64,000 bases of DNA from Sandaracinaceae bacterium (GTDB taxonomy: Bacteria; Myxococcota_A; Polyangia; Polyangiales; Houyiibacteriaceae): positions 248,001 to 312,000 of the forward strand of contig JACKEI010000003.1 in the NCBI GenBank assembly GCA_020633075.1, written 5' to 3'. Below are positions 43,134 through 51,480 of the stretch, piece after piece; position 1 is the first letter of the stretch; the number at the start of each line of letters is the position of its first letter. Position numbers and translations under genes: made by a program. The notes beneath the pieces were generated by a model that was not told the origin of the DNA, did no database searches, and saw nothing but the letters and a program-made list of their open reading frames with translations.

Positions 43134-43169
43134 ATGGGTACCCATATCCACCTGTGGCATCCGGGTCAA
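43132..43169 (-). promoter_or_regulatory. vapBC promoter and palindromic operator
   Basis: On the minus strand: -35 TTGACC (43169-43164), 17-bp spacer, -10 TATGGG (43146-43141). A perfect 16-bp palindrome, ATATGGGTACCCATAT (43132-43147), covers the -10 box and the start codon. Transcription should begin about 7 nt below the -10, at or 1-2 nt before ATG 43133, so the transcript is probably leaderless. Antitoxin binding would directly block polymerase. Confidence 0.7.
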
Positions 43170-43502
43170 GGTGGTGCCGCGCCCATCCGAGGATCCGCCG
43201 ATTGCGCACGCGTCTCCGCTCTCCCCACAGCGCCCGTGCGGGTGCACGGCCGGATCGGCGAGCGCCTCGGCCTGGGCCGTGAGGTACGCCAAGAGAACCT
43301 CGAGCCGTTCGAGGGCTCGTACCCGGTCGATGGGGGCCTCCCCGAGGGCCGCGCGCAGTTCCTCGGCCATGCGGGACAGGGCCACGATCTTGCGCACGCC
43401 AGCGGTGCTGAATTGCGGCTCGTCGCTGGCCTCGCGCGAGAGGGCGACCTGCTCGACTCCGTCGTCGAACCCCAAGCTCGCCTCCGCTCGATAGCTGAGC
43501 AT
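43134..43502 (-). CDS. Protein-like open frame upstream of and in frame with vapB
   Basis: From ATG 43502 the frame encodes about 80 residues of plausible protein (MLSYRAEASLGFDDGVEQVA, VRKIVALSRMAEELRAALGE, LERLEVLLAYLTAQAEAL). It then passes through a less protein-like Gly/Ser/Cys stretch straight into vapB with no stop. Either it is a separate small gene whose stop has been lost, giving a VapB with a 123-residue extension, or a chance open frame. The promoter and palindrome at 43132-43169 favour an independent vapB. Confidence 0.4.
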
Positions 43503-43620
43503 GAGAGAGCCTTCGAAGGGGCGTGACCCCGCGTGCGCAATCGTGGCTCTTCACTCATCCATGGGCGCTACAGTGCCCATTGTGACACCCCCGCCCAACG
43601 AGCCGGTCGCCTATCGCTCC

Positions 43621-44184
43621 ATGGAGATTCTGGTGCTCGGCGTCGCAGCGGCGCTGACGCTTGGGGCGTGCCACGGGGACTCCTTTCGCACGTTGCCCAA
43701 CCCTGGCCCGAACGCCACCGAGTGGGCGTTCCGCGCAACGCCTCACCAGGTCTGGGGAGCGCTCGAATGCGTGCGTGACGACGCCCGATACGAGGCCGCC
43801 TCCGAGTACACCCCACGGGGTCAGATTCGGAGTGTCCACGGCGTCCCTTCGCAGTCCCACGTGAGCGAGGACGGTGTGCTCTCGTCATCGTTCGTGCTGC
43901 AAGTGGAGGTCGAGGCAGCAGCCGCGGGCGATGGCTCGCGCGTCCGGGTTCGCCACCTCGCACAGTACGTGCAAAACGGCATGAGCTGCGCCTGCCCCCA
44001 CGGCTCGCCCGGCCGGTACCCGAGCTTCGAGAGCGTGGAGTCTGGTGGCGTCGAGGAGGCGCGGGTGCTTTCACTGCTGCACGCCTGCCTTGGGGAGCAG
44101 CCCCCAGCGCCCCCGTATCATGCGCCGCTGCCTGCATCGCCCAGCAATGCTGGGGACGCTGTCGCTGGTGCGCGGTCGCCATGA
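43621..44184 (+). CDS. Lipoprotein of unknown function
   Basis: A 187-residue lipoprotein. ATG 43621 gives a compact signal (MEILVLGVAAALTLGAC); the earlier in-frame ATG at 43501 would place it internally. The mature part is a single alpha/beta domain: WAFRATPHQVWGALECVRDD, FVLQVEVEAAAAGDGSRVRV, then a Cys pair (MSCACPHG) and a Pro-rich tail. It is divergent from the vapB-side frame (43502) and converges with the beta-barrel gene. No family recognised. Confidence 0.65.
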   Translation: MEILVLGVAAALTLGACHGDSFRTLPNPGPNATEWAFRATPHQVWGALECVRDDARYEAASEYTPRGQIRSVHGVPSQSHVSEDGVLSSSFVLQVEVEAAAAGDGSRVRVRHLAQYVQNGMSCACPHGSPGRYPSFESVESGGVEEARVLSLLHACLGEQPPAPPYHAPLPASPSNAGDAVAGARSP

Positions 44185-44361
44185 ATCCAGCCCCGTGATG
44201 GCCTCCCTTCCGGGCAGGTGACCATGGACGTCGCTAGTCTCCGCATGCTCGTCCCGCCTGGTGGCGCGGCCGCGCATCGCAACAAGCGACAGCGCGGAAG
44301 ACGTGATGCCGCGGAGCTCTCCGAGGCGTCGCGCCGACCGAGCGTTCCCAGATACGTGACG

Positions 44362-45066
44362 CTAGCGGCCGCGCGACCCGCGCAGCCCCACGTGCAGCAC
44401 GAGCTGATGCGTGGTGAAGGTGATCCGGTACCGCCCAAGGAACTCTTCTTCGTGCCGTGCTTGCCGCATCAGCCAGCCCGTCTCGAGGTAGACCGCAAAC
44501 CCTTCCGCTGCCTCGATCTCGACCCCCATCAACGCGCTCAGGTTCCAGCCGAAGCGGCGCCCGTCGCTCGAGCCGCCGAGGCGGCCGATCATCACGGAAT
44601 ACCCGACAGGTGTAGCCAGGTACGGGACGACACGGAGCTGCCGCGGTCCCACTTCGGTGGGGAGGCGCGCCGACAGCCACACGTCCATGTCGCGCCAGCG
44701 TTGGTCGGGCCCCACAGCCGCCCGCTGCCGTGCGTACGAGACCAGGAGTCCCACCGAGAAGTGGGGATTGGGCAGGATCTCGAAGCGCCCGCCCACCCCG
44801 CCGGACGGTCGCAGCCTGCCCGAGGGGACAGCGCCGTGGATCACCCACGGCTCGAAGCCGAACGCGGATGTGCCTTCCCGGAGCACGCGGAGGTCGTGGT
44901 TGGCGTCCCCCGTGGCCACCAGGGTGCCGTGCCCCGCGACGGCAAAGCGGGTCGTGGCCTGCGCGTCGACGGACGCCGGCGCGACCATCATCGCCGTCGC
45001 CAGCGCTGCCAAGACGAGCTGTCGCGTGCGTCGCTGGTGAGCGAGCTTGAGTCCTCCGCGTTGCAT
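44362..45066 (-). CDS. Outer-membrane beta-barrel-like protein
   Basis: A 234-residue secreted protein with a signal peptide (LVLAALATAMMVAPASVDAQ, cleavage after VDA). The mature part has alternating amphipathic strands with aromatic girdles: VGGRFEILPNPHFSVGLLVS, MDVWLSARLPTEVGPRQLRV, VPYLATPVGYSVM, FAVYLETGWLMRQ, TFTTHQLVLHVGLRG, the usual look of an 8-10-strand porin-like barrel. The final strand ends VGLRGSRGR rather than in Phe. Function unknown. Confidence 0.75.
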   Translation of the reverse strand: MQRGGLKLAHQRRTRQLVLAALATAMMVAPASVDAQATTRFAVAGHGTLVATGDANHDLRVLREGTSAFGFEPWVIHGAVPSGRLRPSGGVGGRFEILPNPHFSVGLLVSYARQRAAVGPDQRWRDMDVWLSARLPTEVGPRQLRVVPYLATPVGYSVMIGRLGGSSDGRRFGWNLSALMGVEIEAAEGFAVYLETGWLMRQARHEEEFLGRYRITFTTHQLVLHVGLRGSRGR

Positions 45067-45199
45067 CCGCGCACGCTAGCGTCGGTGCCCCGCAGGCGCC
45101 AGGGGAGCGGGGCGACCGCAAACCGAGCGACAGCCCGAGCAGCCGTGCTCAGGGCGCAGGGCACGGGCTGGGGGTCTCCTGGCTCTCCGCGAACCCGCT

Positions 45200-45238
45200 C
45201 TCGGACACGGGTGAGCATGCTTCATGGGGACTCTGGGC
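45200..45238 (+). repeat. Dispersed repeat, copy F (core only)
   Basis: Only the 39-bp core is clear (CTCGGACACGGGTGAGCATG, then CTTCATGGGGACTCTGGGC). It lies in the 240-bp gap between the beta-barrel gene start (45066) and the metallophosphoesterase stop (45307), at the right margin of the accessory region. No further copy was noticed beyond this point. Confidence 0.8.
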
Positions 45239-45306
45239 CCCCGACGGTTCGCGGTCGTCGTGGCCACGACCGCGACGCTCTGGCCGCGTCATCGGCGGCC
45301 CGGCCA

Positions 45307-47046
45307 TCAGCGCTCGTTGATGGTGAACTCGAAGCTCTGGTCTGGGGCGAACAAGAAGCGGTCGTGCAGGGGCGAGTATCCGTGCACGCGCACCGTCTGG
45401 CCGTCGGGCAGGAGCTCCAGCAGTCGCAGGTTGGCTTCGCCGCCCTGCTGGATCATCTGCCAGTTCACCAGCATCTGGTGGCAGCGCGTGCCCATGTCGG
45501 TCTCGCTCACCAGATAGCCGGTGCCGTCGCCCAGTACGTGCCCGTTGAGAGTCATCACGAACCGGTGCCGTCGGATGAGCCGCTGCCAGATCTGTTCGCC
45601 GTCGTTCACGCCGCCGCGCGTGCTGTAGTTGTGCGGGTTGTAGCTCTGCGAGTGCAGCAGGTCCGTGTGGTCGTAGCGCCGGTCGTTGTTGTTCAGGAAC
45701 GCGTGCGTCACCAGGATGCCCAGGTGGTCGGGGTGCGCCTCCATCACCTTGTCGGCCCAGGCCAGCACTTCGTCGCGCGGGCCCCACTCGAGCGCCAGGA
45801 TGATGAAGCGCCGGCCCCAGGCCTCGAGGGTGTGGAAGGTGTTGTCCAGGCGCCCCGGCTCGAACGCCCCACCGAAGCCGGGCACCTGCGAGAGCGGCTC
45901 GTACTCGAAGTACTCGTTCATGAGCGTGTCGCGTGTGGAGGCGTCGCCCGAGGGCCCGTAGTCGTGGTTGCCCGGCACCATCACGTAGGGGATCACACCG
46001 TCCAGCAGCCCCATGGCGCTGCGCGCGCGCTGCCACTCCATGGGCGTGTTGTTGTTCACGATGTCGCCCAGGTGCAGCGCCACGCGGATGTTCAGCGGCT
46101 CCGCGTTCTGCGCGAGCCACGCCGTCTGCGCGGTGAAGAGCCCCGGGTAGCGCACCGAGTACACCTGCGTGTCGGGCAGCACGGCGATGATCTCGGAGCC
46201 CTCCGTGAAGCGCTGCTCCGCCCCCGAGAAGGTGGGCGAGAGGGGCTGCGTGTGGCGCGCGCAGACGTCGCGGGTGTGAGCGCGCAGCCCGTCGAAGAAG
46301 GCGTCCGACACCTGCGTCGCGGCGGCGTCGCCCGGGTGGTCCAGCGGCAGCGCGCTCAACACGATGCGGCCCTGGCCGTAGGCGCCCTCCAGCAAGAGCC
46401 CGCGGCGCGCGTCGGCGTCTTCGGCCAGCAGCACCTGGAAGCCAGCCTGCTGCACGAACGCACCCGGCAGCCCGTGCTCGCCGCGCCACGGAAGCGGACC
46501 CTTCGGCCGGTTGCCAAGCAGCGCGTGCTCGGCTTCCACCACCCGGATCTCGCGCACCTCGCGGGCGTCACGCTGCGCCGAGTGGGTGGTGGGCAGAAAG
46601 CGCGGCGCGGGCTCGTCGGCCGCCGCCTGCGCCAGCTGCACCAGCACGTTGGCGCGGTCCACGAAGTGGTAGAGGTGGCTGCGGTAACGCTCCATGTAGG
46701 CCGCGTAGTCGGGGTGCCTCGCCGCGCCGCTGCCGATCACGATGAGCCCGTGCAGGCCGCTCGGGGAGCGGTCGAGCGGCAGCGGCTCCACGGCGAAGCC
46801 CAGGCGCGCGAGGCGCAGCGCAAAGGGCGAGGCGTCCAGCATGGGGTCGAGCGGATCCAGCACGTAGGCCACGGGATGGTCGCCGCAGGCCACGCGCGTG
46901 ACGGGCGCGAGCGAGGTGCCGCCGGAGGCGCCAGCGCCCTGCAGAGGGGCGCACTGCGCGACGGTAATCAGGATGAGCGCGGCGCTGGCGACACGGAGCC
47001 ATGGACGCCGCTGCGTTCGGTGACGTGTGTCTCGGACTTGGTCCAT
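45307..47046 (-). CDS. Lipoprotein metallophosphoesterase
   Basis: A 579-residue protein. The N-terminus (RRPWLRVASAALILITVAQC) is a lipoprotein signal. Residues about 40-270 form a separate domain with DUF4350/glutamine-amidotransferase-like strands (HGLIVIGSGAARHPDYAAYM). The C-terminal calcineurin-like phosphoesterase shows IIAVLPDTQVYS, ALHLGDIVNNNT, YVMVPGNHDYG, GILVTHAFL and MTLNGHVLGDG, covering the metal-binding set. The long open frame extends further upstream to 48207, but that part is the antisense/alternate frame of the acyltransferase gene. It overlaps the C-terminal end of that gene by 79 nt. Confidence 0.85.
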   Translation of the reverse strand: MDQVRDTRHRTQRRPWLRVASAALILITVAQCAPLQGAGASGGTSLAPVTRVACGDHPVAYVLDPLDPMLDASPFALRLARLGFAVEPLPLDRSPSGLHGLIVIGSGAARHPDYAAYMERYRSHLYHFVDRANVLVQLAQAAADEPAPRFLPTTHSAQRDAREVREIRVVEAEHALLGNRPKGPLPWRGEHGLPGAFVQQAGFQVLLAEDADARRGLLLEGAYGQGRIVLSALPLDHPGDAAATQVSDAFFDGLRAHTRDVCARHTQPLSPTFSGAEQRFTEGSEIIAVLPDTQVYSVRYPGLFTAQTAWLAQNAEPLNIRVALHLGDIVNNNTPMEWQRARSAMGLLDGVIPYVMVPGNHDYGPSGDASTRDTLMNEYFEYEPLSQVPGFGGAFEPGRLDNTFHTLEAWGRRFIILALEWGPRDEVLAWADKVMEAHPDHLGILVTHAFLNNNDRRYDHTDLLHSQSYNPHNYSTRGGVNDGEQIWQRLIRRHRFVMTLNGHVLGDGTGYLVSETDMGTRCHQMLVNWQMIQQGGEANLRLLELLPDGQTVRVHGYSPLHDRFLFAPDQSFEFTINER

Positions 47047-48188
47047 GCGCCCAAGGTTGCGCGCGTCGTGTGCCAGCCCGACAACAGGTGTGTCAGCCTT
47101 TGGAAACTGTTTGGGATCAAGGCGGTGTGCTGAATGTGACGCCACGCCACAATCACGCCCACGGTCGCCACGATGAGCCCCAGCGACGCCAGCGTGGCGG
47201 CCTCGATGCCGAGCGTGCCGCGGCCCAGCGCGTGCACCATGCCCGGCACCGGGAACGAGCCGTACAGCAGCAGGAGGTGCGTCACGTAGGCCAAGAGCGA
47301 GTGCCGCGAGAGGATGGCGAGCCCGCGGTCCAGCTTCCCCGGGCGGCTGGCCAGCACGCTCGCGAGCGCCAAGAAGAGCGCCACCCCGCCTGCGCGAAAC
47401 ACCGTGTAGAGCGGGCTCGAGTGCCAGAAGTCGTGCTCGCCGTAAGGGTTCACGCGCGCGCGGTAGAGCGAGTAGGTCACTCCACAGGCGAGCGCGCCCG
47501 CCATGCCCCAGCGCGGCCCGCTGCGCAGCCAGCGCGCGCCTCGCGCGGAGGTGCAGGCCACGGACAGCGCCAGCGCCGCTAGCACGAAGGCGGCCCACGG
47601 GAAGACGGGAAACTGCGAGCGCGTGCGGCCGTTGAGGAACGCCAGCAGCCCAGGCGCGTCCAGCGACGCCGGGGCCACGTTCCACGCGAAGGGGGCGACC
47701 AGCATCACGGCGAGGCCCAACACGAGCGCCCCGAGCGCGTGCAAGCGCGGGGTGGGAAACACGCGCGTGCCGAGCTGCGCGAAGAGCAGCGTCACACCGA
47801 TGAGCTGCAGCGGGCCGACCGCCAGGATGGTCCGCCACACGTCGGGTGACGGAGAGCCGAGCGACCGCAGCGAGTGCCCCGGCAGTTGGAGCGCGTAGCC
47901 CAGCAGCACGATCAGCGCGTAGCGCCGCAGCCGCGCGTGGTGCTCGGCGCCATGGGTGCGGAACCTCTCCCAGCGCGGATACGTGGTGATGCCAAACGCC
48001 AAGCCCGCGCCCATCAGGAACATCGGCGCCGTGAGCCCGTGCACCAGCTTGTGCAGGCGGTACCACGTCCCGCGGGTGGCCGCGGGGTCCAGCAGCTCGA
48101 AGAACGCGTGCCCCTGGATCATGAGCAGCACGGCCAGCGCACGCAGGCGGTCGAGCGCTACGAAGCGCCCGGAGGGGGAGTCGGACAT
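46968..48188 (-). CDS. Membrane acyltransferase-like protein (DUF1624/heparan-type)
   Basis: A 406-residue multi-pass protein with about nine hydrophobic segments. The N-terminus RFVALDRLRALAVLLMIQGH (conserved Asp, Arg and His) matches the DUF1624 / heparan-alpha-glucosaminide N-acetyltransferase and OpgC style. Further segments include LIGVTLLFAQLGTRVF, GVTYSLYRARVNPYGEHDFW and SLLAYVTHLLLLYGSFPV. Such proteins move acyl groups across the membrane onto glycans. Its last 26 codons overlap the start of the metallophosphoesterase gene in another frame, so the two are coupled and may act on the same envelope substrate. Confidence 0.8.
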   Translation of the reverse strand: MSDSPSGRFVALDRLRALAVLLMIQGHAFFELLDPAATRGTWYRLHKLVHGLTAPMFLMGAGLAFGITTYPRWERFRTHGAEHHARLRRYALIVLLGYALQLPGHSLRSLGSPSPDVWRTILAVGPLQLIGVTLLFAQLGTRVFPTPRLHALGALVLGLAVMLVAPFAWNVAPASLDAPGLLAFLNGRTRSQFPVFPWAAFVLAALALSVACTSARGARWLRSGPRWGMAGALACGVTYSLYRARVNPYGEHDFWHSSPLYTVFRAGGVALFLALASVLASRPGKLDRGLAILSRHSLLAYVTHLLLLYGSFPVPGMVHALGRGTLGIEAATLASLGLIVATVGVIVAWRHIQHTALIPNSFQRLTHLLSGWHTTRATLGAWTKSETHVTERSGVHGSVSPAPRSS

Positions 48189-48347
48189 GGTCCCGAGCGT
48201 CGCTCACGAGGCCTGCGCAGCAAGCCTCAGGATCGCAACCATCTGCCTACATTCAGGTGTCTTTCCGAGATGTCACGGCTGCTCCACGTGGTCGCCACGC
48301 GGGACCTCCACGCGCAGCCTCCGCCCGCTCTCGGGACCGCCACGCGG

Positions 48348-48869
48348 CTACATGAAGCGCGGCCAGACCCACGGGTCCAGCAGTCCGGTCTGCACGGTGA
48401 AGAGCACGTGCCCGACCACCGCCAGCCACCACGCCGTGCCCCCGCGCGGTTCGCGGGTGAGCAGCGCCGCGAGCAGCACATAGGAGGCGAGCGCCGTGAG
48501 CGTCAGCACCGCGCGCATGGCCATGTACGCGACCTGGCTCGAGGTCTCGAGCCAGTGAAAGGTCAGCGGCATCCACAGCGCCGACGCGGTGAGCAGCGTG
48601 GCGTACAGCGCATCCACCACCAGCGCGCTCCGCGAGGCCGGCACGACACCACCGAAGAGCGGCGTCGTGCGATGCGTCAGAAAGGCGTACGCCGTCGGGA
48701 AGTAGCCCGCCGCCGCCACGAACATCCACAGCTGGTACAGACGCCGGAGGCCCGCCGGCATGGTGCCCCACAGCGCGTCGACCTGGTGAGGGTGGGTGGT
48801 TATGCCGTGGGCGTAGGAGATGAGGACGGCCGCTCCGAGCACGACGTTGATCACGATGAAGCGCGTCAT
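48348..48869 (-). CDS. Small multi-pass membrane protein
   Basis: A 173-residue protein with about five hydrophobic segments: FIVINVVLGAAVLISYAHGI, LWMFVAAAGYFPTAYAFLTH, ALVVDALYATLLTASALWMP, VLTLTALASYVLLAALL and WWLAVVGHVLFTVQTGLLD. ATG 48869 is the start. It is divergent from the CFA-synthase-like gene (102 nt between starts) and 159 nt from the acyltransferase start. No family recognised. Confidence 0.7.
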   Translation of the reverse strand: MTRFIVINVVLGAAVLISYAHGITTHPHQVDALWGTMPAGLRRLYQLWMFVAAAGYFPTAYAFLTHRTTPLFGGVVPASRSALVVDALYATLLTASALWMPLTFHWLETSSQVAYMAMRAVLTLTALASYVLLAALLTREPRGGTAWWLAVVGHVLFTVQTGLLDPWVWPRFM

Positions 48870-48971
48870 GCCCCCATCCTCTTGCCCTGCGGGTACACCC
48901 GCAAGTGCCGCCTTCGCCCGTTTGACGCCCCCAACCCTTGCGGAACAGGCGCCGCGCCCTAGACACGCCCG

Positions 48972-50048
48972 ATGGCGTTTCCCACAGCGGCTCTCTCGGA
49001 CCAGACCCGTCGCCTCGAACTTCGCCTGCTCGACACCGGCCTGGTCCCCGACCCGCTCATCCGGATGGGCATCCGCTCCTTGCTGCGCGACCGCCTGCGC
49101 GAGCTCGAGGACGGCGGTCCCGAGCGGGAGGCAGAGCGCGCGGCGTCCGTGCGTGCGGGCCTCTCGGCTGGACCGATTACCGTCAACACCCGCGAGGCGA
49201 ACGAGCAGCACTACGAGCTGCCCCCGGCGTTCTTCGAGCGGGTCCTCGGCCCGCACCTCAAGTACTCGTGCGCGTACTTCGAGGACGGCGAGGCCAGCGA
49301 CGCGCTCGGCGCCGCGGAGGCGAGGATGCTGGCGCTGACGACACAACGGGCGCGCATCCAGGATGGCGACCGAGTGCTCGAGATCGGCTGCGGCTGGGGT
49401 TCACTCACGCTCTACCTCGCGGAGCGCTTTCCGCGCTCGACGATCGTCGGGGTCAGCAACTCTGCGCCGCAACGAGAGTTCATCCTCGCGCGGGCACGGG
49501 AGCGCGGGCTCCGCAACGTGGAGATCCGGACGGGGGACGTGGCCACGGTCGAGCTCGGTGACCCGGGGGTCTACGATCGGGTGGTCAGCGTCGAGATGTT
49601 CGAGCACGCGCGCAACTGGGGGGCGCTCCTGAAGCGCGTCGCTCACGTGATGAGTCCGCAGGCGACCCTCTTCCTGCACGTCTTCACACACCGCACCCAC
49701 ACCTATCCCTTCGAAGTGCGCGACGCGAGCGACTGGATGTCTCGGTACTTCTTCACCGGCGGCATCATGCCGAGCGACACGCTCATCTACGCCTTCCAGG
49801 ACGACCTTCGCGTGCGGGACCACTACCTCGTGGACGGGACTCACTACGCGCGCACAGCGGAGGCGTGGCTCCACAACTTCGACGCCAAGCGAGCGGAGAT
49901 CATGCCCGTCTTGGTGGACGTGTACGGGGAGGACGCGTCGCAGTGGGCCGAGCGCTGGCGGGTCTTCTTCATGGCGTGCGCAGAGCTCTGGGGCTTTCGG
50001 CGCGGACGCGAGTGGCTCGTGAGCCACTACCTGCTGGAACGGCGCTGA
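48972..50048 (+). CDS. Cyclopropane-fatty-acyl-phospholipid synthase-family methyltransferase
   Basis: A 358-residue SAM-dependent methyltransferase. The SAM motif is RVLEIGCGWGSLTLYLAERF (about 140-160); EQHYELPPAFFERVLGPHLK, KYSCAYFEDGEASDALGAAE, FEHARNWGALLKRV and FIFPGG-like YFFTGGIMPSDTLI are family landmarks, and FFMACAELWGFRRG matches the conserved Cys region near the C-terminus. CFA synthases methylenate unsaturated phospholipid chains; close relatives methylate other substrates. There is no N-terminal oxidase or lipid domain. It is slightly short of classical Cfa (about 380-400). Confidence 0.88.
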   Translation: MAFPTAALSDQTRRLELRLLDTGLVPDPLIRMGIRSLLRDRLRELEDGGPEREAERAASVRAGLSAGPITVNTREANEQHYELPPAFFERVLGPHLKYSCAYFEDGEASDALGAAEARMLALTTQRARIQDGDRVLEIGCGWGSLTLYLAERFPRSTIVGVSNSAPQREFILARARERGLRNVEIRTGDVATVELGDPGVYDRVVSVEMFEHARNWGALLKRVAHVMSPQATLFLHVFTHRTHTYPFEVRDASDWMSRYFFTGGIMPSDTLIYAFQDDLRVRDHYLVDGTHYARTAEAWLHNFDAKRAEIMPVLVDVYGEDASQWAERWRVFFMACAELWGFRRGREWLVSHYLLERR

Positions 50049-50180
50049 AGCGCGCACCCAATTATGACCCCGCGCCGCCTGGGACGTGACCCTGCGCCGA
50101 CTCGCTGATCGCCGGCACACTTTCGGGCTCAGCCTCGGCGTCCGTCTGCGAGCGGTCCCCGCGTTCCTGCTGCCTGTCGA

Positions 50181-51374
50181 ATGAGAGACGCGCGCGTCGC
50201 TTCCATGCTGGAATACACCATGACGTCACCGCCGTCCGCCACCCTCGTGCTGCTGCTCGCGTGCTTCGTTCCCCTCGGCGCATGTGGGGCAGACGCCGCC
50301 GACCCCGAAGCGCTCTTCGAACCGGGTCCGCACGTGGTCGGCTTTCGACAGGCCACGCTCACGTATGCACGCGGAGGCTCGGGCGAGCCTCGCGAGCTCG
50401 CGCTCCACGCCTGGTACCCAGCGGCCTCGGGTTCGACCGAGCCACCCGCTTCGTACGTCACCGGAGGCGTCATTCGGATCCGAAGCCAGTCGGCGCTGAG
50501 CGAACCTGCCGTGGCCAGCGGCGGTCCCTTTCCGCTCGTCGTCTACTCGCACGGTGGCGGCGGTGAGGCGCAGCACGCGTACCCCTACGGCGAGCTGCTC
50601 GCGTCGCACGGGTTCGTGGTGGTCAGCGTCACCCACGCCGGGACCGCCACGCTCGACAGCGCGCCCACGCGGCTGGAGCGTTGGGCGCTCGACCGACCGA
50701 GCGACATCGCCGCAGCACTCGACTGGCTCGAAGCCCCCACGGACGAGTGGTTCGAGGGGCTGGTGACCACGGACCGGGTGATGCTGGTGGGCTACAGCCT
50801 CGGCGCCTACACGGTATTCGCCGCGAGCGGCGCCCAGGTGGACCTGGACCAGATCCGCGCCCAGTGCAGCACCGAGTGTGAGCTGCTGGTGGACGGGGAG
50901 GCGTTGGCCGAGGGATATGGCGCGCTGATGCCCGACGAGCGCGTCGTCGCGCTGGTGGCGCAGGCTCCCGGTGCATCGGATCTCTTCGTCGCCGGTTCCC
51001 TGGGGGGATTCGACATCCCGGTCATGCTCCAGAGTGGGCTGCTCGACATCTCCACCCCCCACGCCACGAGCGCCGTGCCCTTGTGGGAATCACGGGACCG
51101 CGTGGGGGACGTGTGGGTCGACATGCCGACCGGCGCCCACATGTCGTTCATCCCGTCCTGCCGCGACGTGCCCGTCGCGCTGCTCGCCCTGGTGCGACCT
51201 ACAGCCATCGAAGACGGCTGCGCAGAGCGCTTCATCTCCGTGGACGACTCCCTACCGGGGCTTGCGGCTTACGTCTTGGGGTTCGCCCGCATCCACCTGC
51301 TTGGCGACATGCGCTGGCGTGAGGTGCTGTCAGGCCCGCCGCTGCGCCCAGGATTCACCATCACTGCGCGCTGA
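50181..51374 (+). CDS. Alpha/beta-hydrolase lipoprotein (PAF-acetylhydrolase/dienelactone hydrolase-like)
   Basis: A 397-residue lipoprotein. MRDARVASM at 50181 supplies basic residues before the hydrophobic core ATLVLLLACFVPLGAC; later ATGs at 50205 and 50220 are alternatives. The hydrolase shows FPLVVYSHGGGGEAQ (oxyanion), then DRVMLVGYSLGAYTVFAAS with nucleophile Ser in G-x-S-x-G, and late Asp/His candidates in QSGLLDIST and MPTGAHMSFIP. The fold and sequence style match platelet-activating-factor acetylhydrolase-like lipases. The 132-bp gap before it shows no promoter I trust. Confidence 0.82.
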   Translation: MRDARVASMLEYTMTSPPSATLVLLLACFVPLGACGADAADPEALFEPGPHVVGFRQATLTYARGGSGEPRELALHAWYPAASGSTEPPASYVTGGVIRIRSQSALSEPAVASGGPFPLVVYSHGGGGEAQHAYPYGELLASHGFVVVSVTHAGTATLDSAPTRLERWALDRPSDIAAALDWLEAPTDEWFEGLVTTDRVMLVGYSLGAYTVFAASGAQVDLDQIRAQCSTECELLVDGEALAEGYGALMPDERVVALVAQAPGASDLFVAGSLGGFDIPVMLQSGLLDISTPHATSAVPLWESRDRVGDVWVDMPTGAHMSFIPSCRDVPVALLALVRPTAIEDGCAERFISVDDSLPGLAAYVLGFARIHLLGDMRWREVLSGPPLRPGFTITAR

Positions 51375-51480
51375 GTCGCGCCGCCGCCCGAGCTCTGACC
51401 GCCGCGACCATCACCGCCTGGCGTTCGCCCCCGTCCTTGAATTTTCGGCCCGGCCGCGGTAGGCCCGCTGCTCGGTCAGC

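Noticed and set aside
25823..45238. Interpretation of the repeat as integron attC sites with a gene-cassette array
   Set aside because: Copies are separated by 1-8 kb and often several genes, lack the R''/L'' L'/R' palindromic layout of attC, and no intI was seen; only a XerC-like fragment is present.
25823..45238. CRISPR array
   Set aside because: Repeat spacing is irregular and in kilobases; no cas genes are present.
44218..47133. 971-residue open frame on the plus strand
   Set aside because: It runs antisense through the beta-barrel and metallophosphoesterase genes, has Arg/His/Gly-rich low-information translation, and the minus frames contain clear signal peptides and catalytic motifs.
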